In this document: in pieces, positions 9,759-16,978 of the stretch
Layout: every line of letters begins with the position of its first letter
How positions within the stretch are numbered: the stretch's first letter is position 1
DNA from: an uncultured Prevotellaceae bacterium
GTDB taxonomy: Bacteria; Bacteroidota; Bacteroidia; Bacteroidales; Bacteroidaceae
Direction: 5' to 3'
DNA: 43,101 bases
NCBI GenBank assembly: GCA_946415705.1
Contig: CAMKTN010000019.1
Coordinates: 1 to 43,101, forward strand
Program-made: the position numbers and the translations under genes
The notes under the pieces: model-generated
The model's input: the letters and a program-made list of their open reading frames with translations, nothing else
Database searches by the model: none
Told to the model about the DNA's origin: nothing

Positions 9759-9804
9759 TTCTCAATTTTCAATTCTCAATTTTCAATTTTCAATTCTCAA
9801 TTTC
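9756..9804. repeat. Heptamer tandem array (CAATTYT), 7 units
   Basis: Seven consecutive 7-bp units CAATTCT/CAATTTT. On the minus strand the array supplies the dut stop codon (9797-9799) and the likely TTG start of the TPR lipoprotein (9756-9758). Confidence 0.9.
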
Positions 9805-10231
9805 TCCCACTATGTCCAAACCCACCGGCACCGCGCTCCGTTTCGTCCAGCGTATCCGTCGGCAGCCACTCAGCCTGCTCGTGGCGGGCAATGACCATTT
9901 GTGCGATGCGCTCGCCATCGTTGATGGTGAATGGCTCAGTAGAAAGGTTCGCAAGAATCACGCAGATCTCACCGCGGTAGTCCGCATCGATGGTGCCGGG
10001 CGAGTTCAGGACGGTGATGCCGTGCTTGATGGCGAGACCGCTGCGCGGCCGCACTTGCGCCTCCACTCCTGCGGGCAGAGCGATGAAGAGACCCGTGGGC
10101 ACGAGCACGCGCTGCATGGGCGCCAACACAATGGGCTCATTGAGGTTCGCCCGCAGATCCACCCCTGCGGACAAAGGAGTAGCATACGCCGGAAGGGCGT
10201 GATGCGAACGGTTAATAATGGGTACTTGCAT
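9797..10231 (-). CDS. dut: Deoxyuridine 5'-triphosphate nucleotidohydrolase (dUTPase)
   Basis: Hydrolyses dUTP to dUMP, keeping uracil out of DNA and feeding dTMP synthesis. At 144 residues it is the usual length of the trimeric family, and all five motifs are present: AGVDLRA (1), [11 protein letters not shown] (2), [13 protein letters not shown] (3), [11 protein letters not shown] (4) and the P-loop-like [10 protein letters not shown] (5). The last two residues (RN) and the stop codon come from the CAATTYT heptamer array. The first gene of the minus-strand run, it has its own -7 box and is divergent from dgt, another nucleotide-pool enzyme. Confidence 0.97.
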   Translation of the reverse strand: MQVPIINRSHHALPAYATPLSAGVDLRANLNEPIVLAPMQRVLVPTGLFIALPAGVEAQVRPRSGLAIKHGITVLNSPGTIDADYRGEICVILANLSTEPFTINDGERIAQMVIARHEQAEWLPTDTLDETERGAGGFGHSGRN

Positions 10232-10254
10232 ATTCGTATTCCTTATTTCGGGGG

Positions 10255-10262
10255 CAAAGGTA
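10255..10262 (-). promoter_or_regulatory. Putative dut promoter -7 box
   Basis: TACCTTTG on the minus strand, 24 bp before the dut ATG. The expected -33 position falls in the ATTAAAG heptamer array at 10280-10307, so array changes could alter promoter strength. Confidence 0.6.
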
Positions 10263-10279
10263 GGGATTTTAGTTGAAAG

Positions 10280-10307
10280 ATTAAAGATTAAAGATTAAAG
10301 ATTAAGG
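10280..10307. repeat. Heptamer tandem array (ATTAARG), 4 units
   Basis: ATTAAAG x3 then ATTAAGG in the dut-dgt divergent intergenic region, over the expected -33 region of dut. Confidence 0.85.
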
Positions 10308-10411
10308 TTTGTTTATGCTTTTTTATCGGATATTTGATGGTTCATACTTCATTTTTTACGCTCTGCCCTCACTTTTTCAACTGTCAAGGGTCAACTATCA
10401 ACTAAAAACCT

Positions 10412-10419
10412 TACTTTTG
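10412..10419 (+). promoter_or_regulatory. Putative dgt promoter -7 box
   Basis: TACTTTTG, matching TAnnTTTG, 44 bp before the dgt start. Degenerate heptamer words ending in TCA (10373-10403) precede it. No clear -33 box. Confidence 0.55.
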
Positions 10420-10463
10420 CACCCAGAAACCCTCAACGTTAAAACTTAAACTTTAAACGAAAT

Positions 10464-11822
10464 TTGAACTGGTCCCAACTACTCAGCACCAAACGGCTTG
10501 GACTGGAGAGCCAGAAACAGCACCGCGACGACCGCACTGAGTTTCAGCGCGACTACGACCGTCTCATCTTCTCGGCTCCCTTTCGCCGCCTTCAAAATAA
10601 AACCCAGGTGTTCCCGCTTCCGGGCAGCATCTTCGTGCACAATCGTCTCACACACAGCCTGGAGGTCTCCAGCGTGGGACGCTCCTTGGGCAACGACAGT
10701 GCGCGCCTTCTCTTAGAGCGCCATCCCGAACTGGCCGACACGCACCTCAGCGAGATGGGCAGCATCGTGAGTGCCGCCTGCTTGGCCCACGACCTCGGCA
10801 ATCCGCCCTTCGGCCACTCGGGAGAACGGGCCATCGCCACCTACTTCAGCGAGGGCGACGGACGCTGGCTACAGACCTATACAGACTCCGACAGCGGCGA
10901 CCACCTGACACCCACACAGTGGAACGACCTCACCCACTTCGACGGCAACGCCAACGCCTTTCGCCTCCTCACCCACCATTTCAACGGCCGTAGGCCGGGT
11001 GGCTTCGTGATGACCTACAGCACGCTGGCCAGCATCGTCAAATATCCGTTCTCCAGCGACTTGGCAGGCACCCATCAGAAGTTCGGCTTCTTCGATGCCG
11101 AGCGCGAGGACTATCAGCGCATCGCCCACGAGCTGGGCATCCTGTGCCTCGACGATACCCCCGACGCTCTCCGCTATGTGCGTTTCCCCTTGGCATACCT
11201 CGTGGAGGCCGCCGATGACATCTGCTATGAGATCATGGACATCGAGGATGCGCACAAGCTGAAGATCCTCCCCACCGCCGATGTCAAGGAGCTGCTCCTC
11301 TCGTACTTTCAGCCCTCGCGGCGCGATGAAATCGTGCAGAACCTGCAGCAGTTGGATGTCCACGATGTCAACGAGCAGGTGGTCTATCTCCGCTCCTGCG
11401 TCATCAACGAACTGGAGGGCGAGTGTGTGCGCACTTTCGTGGAGCACGAGCAGGACATCCTCAACGGCACCTTCCAGGGTTCCCTCATCCAGCATATCGC
11501 CGACACGCCCCGGAAGGCTTATGAGCACTGCGTGCAGACCAGCTTTCAACACATCTACCACAGCAAAGATGTTGTAGATATCGAGCTGGCCGGTTTCCGC
11601 GTCATGACCTCCCTCGTGCATGAGATGGTGGAGGCCGCCATGCACCCCGACCGCGCCTATTCGCAGCTCCTCCTCAACCGCGTCTCACGCCAGTATCAGC
11701 TTCGCGACCCGCGCCTCTACGACCGCCTCATGGCCGTCCTCGACTACATCTCCGGCATGACCGACGTCTATGCCCTGGAGCTCTATCGCAACATCAACGG
11801 CATGAGCATACCAAGTATTTAA
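10464..11822 (+). CDS. dgt: Deoxyguanosinetriphosphate triphosphohydrolase family (dGTPase)
   Basis: HD-domain metal enzyme hydrolysing dNTPs, classically dGTP, to deoxynucleoside and triphosphate. The 452-residue protein starts at a TTG codon giving MNWSQLLSTKRLGL, which fits the family N-terminus; no ATG is suitably placed. Key residues: H64 in HNRLTHSLEV, the H109-D110 pair in CLAHDLGNPPFGHSGE, and the YLVEAADDICYEIMDIEDAH block for the distal metal ligand. The stop codon joins directly to a 63-bp ATTAARG array that runs to the start of the S46 peptidase gene. Confidence 0.93.
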   Translation: MNWSQLLSTKRLGLESQKQHRDDRTEFQRDYDRLIFSAPFRRLQNKTQVFPLPGSIFVHNRLTHSLEVSSVGRSLGNDSARLLLERHPELADTHLSEMGSIVSAACLAHDLGNPPFGHSGERAIATYFSEGDGRWLQTYTDSDSGDHLTPTQWNDLTHFDGNANAFRLLTHHFNGRRPGGFVMTYSTLASIVKYPFSSDLAGTHQKFGFFDAEREDYQRIAHELGILCLDDTPDALRYVRFPLAYLVEAADDICYEIMDIEDAHKLKILPTADVKELLLSYFQPSRRDEIVQNLQQLDVHDVNEQVVYLRSCVINELEGECVRTFVEHEQDILNGTFQGSLIQHIADTPRKAYEHCVQTSFQHIYHSKDVVDIELAGFRVMTSLVHEMVEAAMHPDRAYSQLLLNRVSRQYQLRDPRLYDRLMAVLDYISGMTDVYALELYRNINGMSIPSI

Positions 11823-11824
11823 AG

Positions 11825-11887
11825 ATTAAGGATTAAAGATTAAAGATTAAGGATTAAGGATTAAAGATTAAGGATTAAAGATTAAAG
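11825..11887. repeat. Heptamer tandem array (ATTAARG), 9 units
   Basis: Nine perfect-register 7-bp units fill the whole gap between the dgt stop and the S46 ATG at 11888; the ATG follows the last unit immediately. Confidence 0.95.
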
Positions 11888-14218
11888 ATGATGACAGCTA
11901 ACAGTTCCCATAAAAAGGTCTATAGCAGCTATAGCAACTATAGTATCTATAGCATCTATAGTGTCTATAGTCTCTATAGAGGCCCTTGGCTCCTTCTATT
12001 CTTTCTCCTCTCCCTTGCCTCCCCCGCTCTTGCCGACGAGGGAATGTGGCTCGTGGGGCATACGGACCCTAAGGCGATGGCGGCAGCACGCAGCCTGGGC
12101 CTGCAGCTCACTGATGCCGAGCTCTACGGTGAGGACGGTACCTCGCTCAAGGACTGCGTAGTGAACTTCTCGGGCTATTGCTCGGGCGTCATCGTATCGG
12201 GCGACGGCCTGCTGTTCACTAACCACCACTGCGGCCTGCGCGCAATCCAGCAGCTCTCCACCCCGGAGGATGACATCCTGCAGAACGGCTTCGTGGCACA
12301 ATCGTATGCCGAGGAGCGCCCCGCCAAGGATATCTTCGTGCGCATCTGGCAACGCACGGAGGATGTCACGGCACAGGTGAACCACGAGCTGGACAGCATC
12401 TACGCCAGCAAGGGCAAGAAGCTGAAGCCACAGCAGAAGGCGGAGATCTACAACGACTACATTGGCGGGCTGTTGACGAGCATCGCCGCACGGGCGGAAG
12501 TGCAAGCCGAGAAGGAAGGCCTCGCCGGCATCGCCTGCGATTGCAAGGCGTTCTACGGCGGCTCCGTGTATTACCTGAACTACTACCGCCAGTATTCCGA
12601 CATCCGTTTGGTCTTCACCGTGCCCAAGTCCCTGGGTAAGTTCGGCGGCGACACGGACAATTGGATGTGGCCTCGCCAGACGGCGGACTTCAGCGTCTTC
12701 CGCATCTATGCCGACTCGCTCGGACAACCCGCCGAGTATAGCGAGACGAATGTGCCGTTGCACCCCAAGCGATGGGCACGTGTAAGCCTTGACGGCTACA
12801 CACAGGGCGACTACTGCATGACCATCGGCTACCCAGGTTCCACGAACCGCTACCTCAGCAGCTACGGCATCGACGAGCGTGTGAATGTCTCGAACATCCC
12901 CGTCATACAGGTGCGTGGCGTGAAGCAGGAGGTGTGGAAGCGTTGGATGAACGCAGACCGCGCTGTCAACATCAAATATGCTTCAAAATACGCCAGTTCA
13001 TCGAACTATTGGAAGAACTCCATGGGCATGAACGAGGCCGTGAAACGGCTCGGCATCATCGACCAGAAAGAGAAGCGTGAGCAGGACATACGCCGCTGGT
13101 ATAGCGCTGACAAACAGCTGAAGGAGCGCTTCGCCGCGATGTTCCCGACCCTGAAGAAAAACTACCGACAGCGCCACGAGGCCCGCTACGCCCAGGGCTT
13201 CATGTCGGAGACCTTCCTGCGCGGCATCGAGATCCTCGGCATCGCCAATGCGGCCTACGCCTACTACAACGCCGTGAACCGCGAGGCGCGTCAGAAGACG
13301 GATGAGGCCATCGCACAGCTCTATAAGGACTATGACCCACGCGTAGATGAGGAGGTGATGGCGGCGCTGCTGGAGAACTACGCCAAGCAGGTGAAGAGCA
13401 AGTACCTGCCTGCCTTCTACAAGGATATTCGCAAGAAATATCACGGTGACTACCGCAGCTTCGCTCATGACATTTTCCAGCAGTCTCAGCTGACCTCGCT
13501 GGAACAGTGGAACCGCATGAAGGTGAAGAAGAAGGCCACCGTCAATTTCTCGGACAAGGAGCTGGCCGACGTCCTCGCCACGGACTCCGTGTTGGACAAG
13601 GATGACTTTCTGAAAGACCCCGCCGAGAAGATGATGATAGATATCCTACGCATGAACAAGCAGATGATTCGTAAGGCGACCGACGCCACCGGTCCCGTCA
13701 TCCGCTACAACGAGGACCTGCTCACGCAGGCCGTGCTGGAGATGGAGCAGGACGCGCCACACTACAGCGATGCCAACTTCACACAGCGCATGAGCTATGG
13801 CATCGTCAGCGACTACACGAATGCCGGCACCCACCACGACTATCTCACCACCATGCCTTCGCTCATCGAGAAGATAGAGAAGGGGAGTGCGAACCCTGAC
13901 TACCGCGTGCAGGCTGAGGTGCTGACGCTGCTGAAGAACGGCGACTATGGTCGCTATGCCGACGCCACCACGCACCAGCTGCCCCTCTGCTTCCTCACTA
14001 CCAACGACATCACGGGCGGCAACAGCGGCAGCCCGATGTTCAACGGCCGCGGCGAGCTCATCGGCCTCGCCTTCGACGGCAACTGGGACGCCCTCAGCTC
14101 CGACATCTCCTTCGACAGCGCCCTGCAGCGCTGCATCGGCGTCGATATCCGCTTCGTCCTCTGGCTCATGGAGAAATGGGGCCACGCGCATCGTCTGATA
14201 GACGAGATTAAAGATTAA
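11888..14218 (+). CDS. S46 family dipeptidyl-peptidase, DPP7-type
   Basis: Serine exopeptidase releasing dipeptides from oligopeptides in the periplasm, a main route of amino-acid supply in asaccharolytic Bacteroidota. 776 residues. Trypsin-like features: H114 in TNHHCG, the acidic block FGGDTDNWMWPRQTADF, and nucleophile S713 in GGNSGSP. The residue 18 after the nucleophile is Gly (LAFDGNW). In characterised enzymes Gly here marks DPP7 (hydrophobic P1) and Arg marks DPP11 (acidic P1), so DPP7-like specificity is inferred. A signal peptide (GPWLLLFFLLSLASPALA) is preceded by an abnormal Tyr-Ser repeat encoded by a 9-bp tandem repeat. The C-terminus IKD and stop codon are supplied by an ATTAAAG heptamer array. 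Confidence 0.93.
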   Translation: MMTANSSHKKVYSSYSNYSIYSIYSVYSLYRGPWLLLFFLLSLASPALADEGMWLVGHTDPKAMAAARSLGLQLTDAELYGEDGTSLKDCVVNFSGYCSGVIVSGDGLLFTNHHCGLRAIQQLSTPEDDILQNGFVAQSYAEERPAKDIFVRIWQRTEDVTAQVNHELDSIYASKGKKLKPQQKAEIYNDYIGGLLTSIAARAEVQAEKEGLAGIACDCKAFYGGSVYYLNYYRQYSDIRLVFTVPKSLGKFGGDTDNWMWPRQTADFSVFRIYADSLGQPAEYSETNVPLHPKRWARVSLDGYTQGDYCMTIGYPGSTNRYLSSYGIDERVNVSNIPVIQVRGVKQEVWKRWMNADRAVNIKYASKYASSSNYWKNSMGMNEAVKRLGIIDQKEKREQDIRRWYSADKQLKERFAAMFPTLKKNYRQRHEARYAQGFMSETFLRGIEILGIANAAYAYYNAVNREARQKTDEAIAQLYKDYDPRVDEEVMAALLENYAKQVKSKYLPAFYKDIRKKYHGDYRSFAHDIFQQSQLTSLEQWNRMKVKKKATVNFSDKELADVLATDSVLDKDDFLKDPAEKMMIDILRMNKQMIRKATDATGPVIRYNEDLLTQAVLEMEQDAPHYSDANFTQRMSYGIVSDYTNAGTHHDYLTTMPSLIEKIEKGSANPDYRVQAEVLTLLKNGDYGRYADATTHQLPLCFLTTNDITGGNSGSPMFNGRGELIGLAFDGNWDALSSDISFDSALQRCIGVDIRFVLWLMEKWGHAHRLIDEIKD
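11920..11979 (+). repeat. 9-bp tandem repeat (CTATAGnnn), 7 units, in S46 N-terminus
   Basis: The hexamer CTATAG recurs seven times at exactly 9-bp intervals, encoding alternating Tyr-Ser between the start codon and the signal peptide. Confidence 0.95.
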
Positions 14219-14290
14219 GGATTAAAGATTAAAGATTAAGGATTAAAGATTAAAGATTAGAGATTAAAGATTAGAGATTAAAGATTAAAG
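14207..14290. repeat. Heptamer tandem array (ATTARRG), 12 units
   Basis: Twelve 7-bp units ATTAAAG/ATTAAGG/ATTAGAG begin in the last codons of the S46 peptidase gene, provide its stop codon (14216-14218) and run on downstream. Confidence 0.95.
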
Positions 14291-14292
14291 AT

Positions 14293-14412
14293 ATTCATCA
14301 ATCATCAATCATCAATCATCACTCATCAATCATCAATCATCAATCATCACTCATCAATCATCAACCCTCAACCCTCCATTGTCCATTTTCAACTGTCAAT
14401 TTTCAATTTCCA
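14293..14412. repeat. Heptamer arrays (ATCATCA then mixed YnTCAAn words)
   Basis: ATCATCA units with a few CTCATCA variants run to about 14358. CCTCAAC, TGTCCAT, TTTCAAC, TGTCAAT, TTTCAAT and TTCCAAT then follow in 7-bp register up to the Nudix ATG. With the preceding array, the whole 194-bp gap is heptameric repeat. Confidence 0.9.
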
Positions 14413-15021
14413 ATGCATCCTCTGTCCCTCTTCCGTTTCTGTCCCAAGTGCGGCTCTGAGCGCTTCGTGCCGCACAACGGCAAGTCGAAGCACTGCGAGG
14501 CGTGCGGCTTCACCTACTATATCAACCCCTCCGCCGCCACCGTCGCCCTCATAGAACGCCCCATGCGCCAGCCACTCTCCTCCCTCACGGGAGGGGTCGG
14601 GGGTGGGTCTGTAGAGTGGCTGTGTGTGCGTCGTGCCAAGGAGCCTGCCAAGGGCACCTTGGACTTGCCGGGTGGATTCTCGGACCTCTACGAAACCAGC
14701 GAGGAGGGCGTGATGCGCGAGGTGAAGGAGGAGACGGGCCTTGATGTCGCTGCCGTGGAGTTCCTGTTCTCCATCCCTAACCAGTATGTCTATTCGGGCT
14801 TCACGGTACACACGATGGACATGTTCTACCGCTGCCGCGTCAACAGCTACGAGGGAGCACGCGCTGCCGACGATGCCGGCGAGCTCCTTTGGCTACGCCC
14901 CGAGGACATACACCCCGAGGACTTCGGGCTCCTCAGCATCCGCAAAGGTATCACCCAACTGCTGCAACAATATACTAACACCCTCCAACCTCATGACGAC
15001 GCACGAGAGTTTCTGGCATAA
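14413..15021 (+). CDS. Nudix hydrolase with N-terminal zinc ribbon
   Basis: Hydrolase of nucleoside diphosphate derivatives (NudC/NADH pyrophosphatase-like layout; substrate not predictable). 202 residues: a zinc ribbon with C10-PK-C13 and C28-EA-C31, then a perfect Nudix box GX5EX7REUXEEXGU (GFSDLYE, seven residues, REVKEETGL) encoded at about 14671-14740. Between ribbon and Nudix fold lies a Gly-rich insertion (LSSLTGGVGGGS) that is the translation of a GC-rich palindromic repeat. The 3' end overlaps the DUF4492 gene by 29 bp, indicating translational coupling with the cytochrome bd genes. Confidence 0.92.
   Translation: MHPLSLFRFCPKCGSERFVPHNGKSKHCEACGFTYYINPSAATVALIERPMRQPLSSLTGGVGGGSVEWLCVRRAKEPAKGTLDLPGGFSDLYETSEEGVMREVKEETGLDVAAVEFLFSIPNQYVYSGFTVHTMDMFYRCRVNSYEGARAADDAGELLWLRPEDIHPEDFGLLSIRKGITQLLQQYTNTLQPHDDAREFLA
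14575..14610 (+). repeat. GC-rich palindromic element copy 1 (in Nudix gene)
   Basis: TCCTCCCTCACGGGAGGGG followed by TCGGGGGTGGGTCT. Nearly identical to 17513-17548; encodes LSSLTGGVGGGS in frame. Confidence 0.9.
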
Positions 15022-15259
15022 GGCGTTCCATCTCTACTACGATGGATTCCGTAACATGACGCTGGGGCGCACGCTCTGGCTCATCATTGCCATCAAGCTG
15101 TTCGTCATCTTCCTCGTCCTGAAACTCTTCTTTTTTCCCGATTTCATCGGCCAACACGCCGAGAAAGGCCATGAACCCGACTTCGTAGCAGGAGAAATTT
15201 GTAAAAGAGGAATTGAAAAGCCCCCTATGGTCCCCCAAGGGGGACAATTGAACCCTTAG
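14993..15259 (+). CDS. DUF4492 protein, small membrane protein of the cytochrome bd operon
   Basis: 88 residues with one transmembrane segment (LWLIIAIKLFVIFLVLKLFF). The FYLYYDGFRNMTLGRTLW-like opening (here FHLYYDGFRNMTLGRTLW) is characteristic of DUF4492, found just upstream of cydA in Bacteroidota; a role as an accessory subunit or assembly factor of the bd oxidase is inference from that linkage. It starts inside the Nudix gene and ends 35 bp before cydA. The family core seems to end near VAGEICKRG; the final residues EKPPMVPQGGQLNP are the translation of a GC-rich palindromic element, which also supplies the region of the stop codon. Confidence 0.85.
   Translation: MTTHESFWHKAFHLYYDGFRNMTLGRTLWLIIAIKLFVIFLVLKLFFFPDFIGQHAEKGHEPDFVAGEICKRGIEKPPMVPQGGQLNP
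15219..15245 (-). repeat. GC-rich palindromic element copy 2 (3' end of DUF4492 gene)
   Basis: AGCCCCCTATGGTCCCCCAA then GGGGGAC. On the minus strand it matches the TCCCCCTTGGGGG core of copy 3; encodes PPMVPQGG. Confidence 0.7.
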
Positions 15260-15294
15260 ACCCTTTGAACTCTTAAACTATAAACTAATAACCT

Positions 15295-16926
15295 ATGCTT
15301 AGCCTATTACTAACATCTCTCCCCCTTGGGGGGGAGCAGGGAGGGGGTCTCCTCTCTGCCATCGACTGGGCACGCGCCCAGTTTGCGCTGACAGCCATCT
15401 ACCACTGGCTCTTTGTCCCATTGACGTTGGGACTGGGACTCATCATGTCCATCATGGAAACCAAGTACTACCGCACGGGCGATGCCTTCTGGCGCAAGAC
15501 GGCGCAGTTCTGGCAGCGTCTGTTCGGCATCAATTTCGCCATGGGCGTTGCCACGGGCATCATCCTGGAATTCGAGTTCGGCACGAACTGGTCGAACTAC
15601 TCGTGGTTTGTGGGTGACATCTTTGGCGCGCCGCTGGCCATCGAGGGCATCGTGGCGTTCTTCATGGAGAGCACCTTCGTGGCCGTCATGTACTTCGGCT
15701 GGGAGAAGGTGTCGCGCGGCTTCCACCTTGCCTCCACATGGCTCACTTGGCTCGGTGCCACCATCTCAGCGTGGTGGATCCTCGTGGCCAACTCATGGAT
15801 GCAATACCCTGTGGGCTGCGAGTTCAATCCCGATACGATGCGCAACGAGATGACCTCCTTCGCCGACGTGGCCCTCTCGCCCTTCGCCATCGACAAGTTC
15901 TGCCACACGGCCATTTCATCGTGGATTGTGGGTGCCGTGTTCGTGGTGGCGGTCTCGGGTTGGTATCTCCTCAAGCGTCGCGAGGCCGAGCGTGAGATGG
16001 CGCTGAAGAGCATCCCTATCGCAGCCATCGTGGGACTCCTCGCCAGCGTGCTGGCAGGCGCCACAGGCCATAAGTCGGCACAGACCGTAGCCGCCGTGCA
16101 GCCCATGAAACTCGCGGCGATGGAGGCGCTCTACGACGGCGGCACCGCTCAGGGCCTCAAGATCGTCGAGGGCATCGAGGTGCCCTACGCCCTCTCCTTC
16201 ATGGCCACCAACGACTTCAACGGCTTCGTGCCCGGCATCAATGACATCTTAAAAGGGTACACGCGCGAGGACGGCACCGTCGAACCCAGCGCACAGGAGA
16301 AGATGGAGCGCGGTCGCGCTGCCATCGCTGCCCTCGCCGCCTACCGCAAGGCCAAAGCCGAAGGCGCCGATGCCTCCATTGTCAATTCTCAATTGTCCAT
16401 TATCAATTCCAACATGCCCTACTTTGGCTACGGCTTCATCAAGGACGAGGCAGAGCTCGTGCCGCCTGTGGCCGTCAACTTCTGGGCCTTCCGCGTGATG
16501 GTCGGCTTCGGCGGCTTGTTCATCCTCTTCTTCGCCGTCATCCTGTTCTTCGACTGGCGCAAAAAAAGACCCACCCCTAACCCCTCCCGTGAGGGAGGGG
16601 AACTCCTCCCCATTACGGGGGAGGTCGGGAGGGGGTCCTTCCCTGCCTGGCTCCTATGGCTGGCCATCCTCCTCGTCCCCTGCGCCTACATCTGCTCCGA
16701 GAGCGGCTGGCTGGTGGCTGAGTTCGGCCGTCAGCCCTGGACCATTCAGGACATGCTGCCCGTGGGGGCCTCCGTCTCGGACATCGGCTCCAGCGCCGTC
16801 GCCACCACCTTCTGGCTCTTCCTCGCCCTCTTCACCACCATGCTGGCGGTAGAAATCAATATTATGCTCAAGCAAATCAAGAGGGGGACAGCCCCCCACC
16901 CCGCTCCCCCTCAAGGGGGAAAGTAG
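15295..16926 (+). CDS. cydA: Cytochrome bd ubiquinol/menaquinol oxidase subunit I
   Basis: Haem-bearing subunit of the high-affinity quinol oxidase in the inner membrane, reducing oxygen at low tension. 543 residues, multi-spanning. Conserved pieces: WARAQFALTAIYHWLFVP with the haem-ligand His, FCHTAISSWIVGA (haem b558 His), FWAFRVMVGFGG (b558 Met), and GWLVAEFGRQPW near the C-terminus. It carries five repeat-derived insertions: an N-terminal LPLGGEQGGGL (copy 3), a heptamer-encoded IVNSQLSIINS in the periplasmic Q-loop region, RPTPNPSREGGE and LLPITGEVGRGS in a cytoplasmic loop (copies 4 and 5), and a C-terminal APHPAPPQGG (copy 6). Core residues remain intact, so function is probably kept. 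cydB follows after 52 bp. Confidence 0.97.
   Translation: MLSLLLTSLPLGGEQGGGLLSAIDWARAQFALTAIYHWLFVPLTLGLGLIMSIMETKYYRTGDAFWRKTAQFWQRLFGINFAMGVATGIILEFEFGTNWSNYSWFVGDIFGAPLAIEGIVAFFMESTFVAVMYFGWEKVSRGFHLASTWLTWLGATISAWWILVANSWMQYPVGCEFNPDTMRNEMTSFADVALSPFAIDKFCHTAISSWIVGAVFVVAVSGWYLLKRREAEREMALKSIPIAAIVGLLASVLAGATGHKSAQTVAAVQPMKLAAMEALYDGGTAQGLKIVEGIEVPYALSFMATNDFNGFVPGINDILKGYTREDGTVEPSAQEKMERGRAAIAALAAYRKAKAEGADASIVNSQLSIINSNMPYFGYGFIKDEAELVPPVAVNFWAFRVMVGFGGLFILFFAVILFFDWRKKRPTPNPSREGGELLPITGEVGRGSFPAWLLWLAILLVPCAYICSESGWLVAEFGRQPWTIQDMLPVGASVSDIGSSAVATTFWLFLALFTTMLAVEINIMLKQIKRGTAPHPAPPQGGK
15319..15350 (+). repeat. GC-rich palindromic element copy 3 (cydA N-terminus)
   Basis: CTCCCCCTTGGGGGGGAG then CAGGGAGGGGGTCT. 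Differs by one base from the element at the cydB N-terminus (17021-17052); encodes LPLGGEQGGGL. Confidence 0.92.
16376..16410. repeat. Heptamer array inside cydA (5 units)
   Basis: CCATTGT, CAATTCT, CAATTGT, CCATTAT, CAATTCC in 7-bp register, translated as part of SIVNSQLSIINSN in the periplasmic loop. Confidence 0.85.
16567..16601 (-). repeat. GC-rich palindromic element copy 4 (in cydA, reversed)
   Basis: Reverse complement reads CCCCTCCCTCACGGGAGGGG then TTAGGGGTGGGTCT; encodes RPTPNPSREGGE. Confidence 0.92.
16603..16638 (+). repeat. GC-rich palindromic element copy 5 (in cydA, forward)
   Basis: CTCCTCCCCATTACGGGGGA then GGTCGGGAGGGGGTCC, one base after reversed copy 4, so the two form a head-to-head pair; encodes LLPITGEVGRGS. 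Confidence 0.88.
16890..16920 (-). repeat. GC-rich palindromic element copy 6 (cydA C-terminus, reversed)
   Basis: Reverse complement contains TCCCCCTTGAGGGGGAG as in copy 7; encodes the last residues APHPAPPQGG just before the cydA stop. Confidence 0.85.
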
Positions 16927-16978
16927 TTACCTCTCAAGAGAAGTTTACCTATACTACTAATATTCAACTTGATAAATC

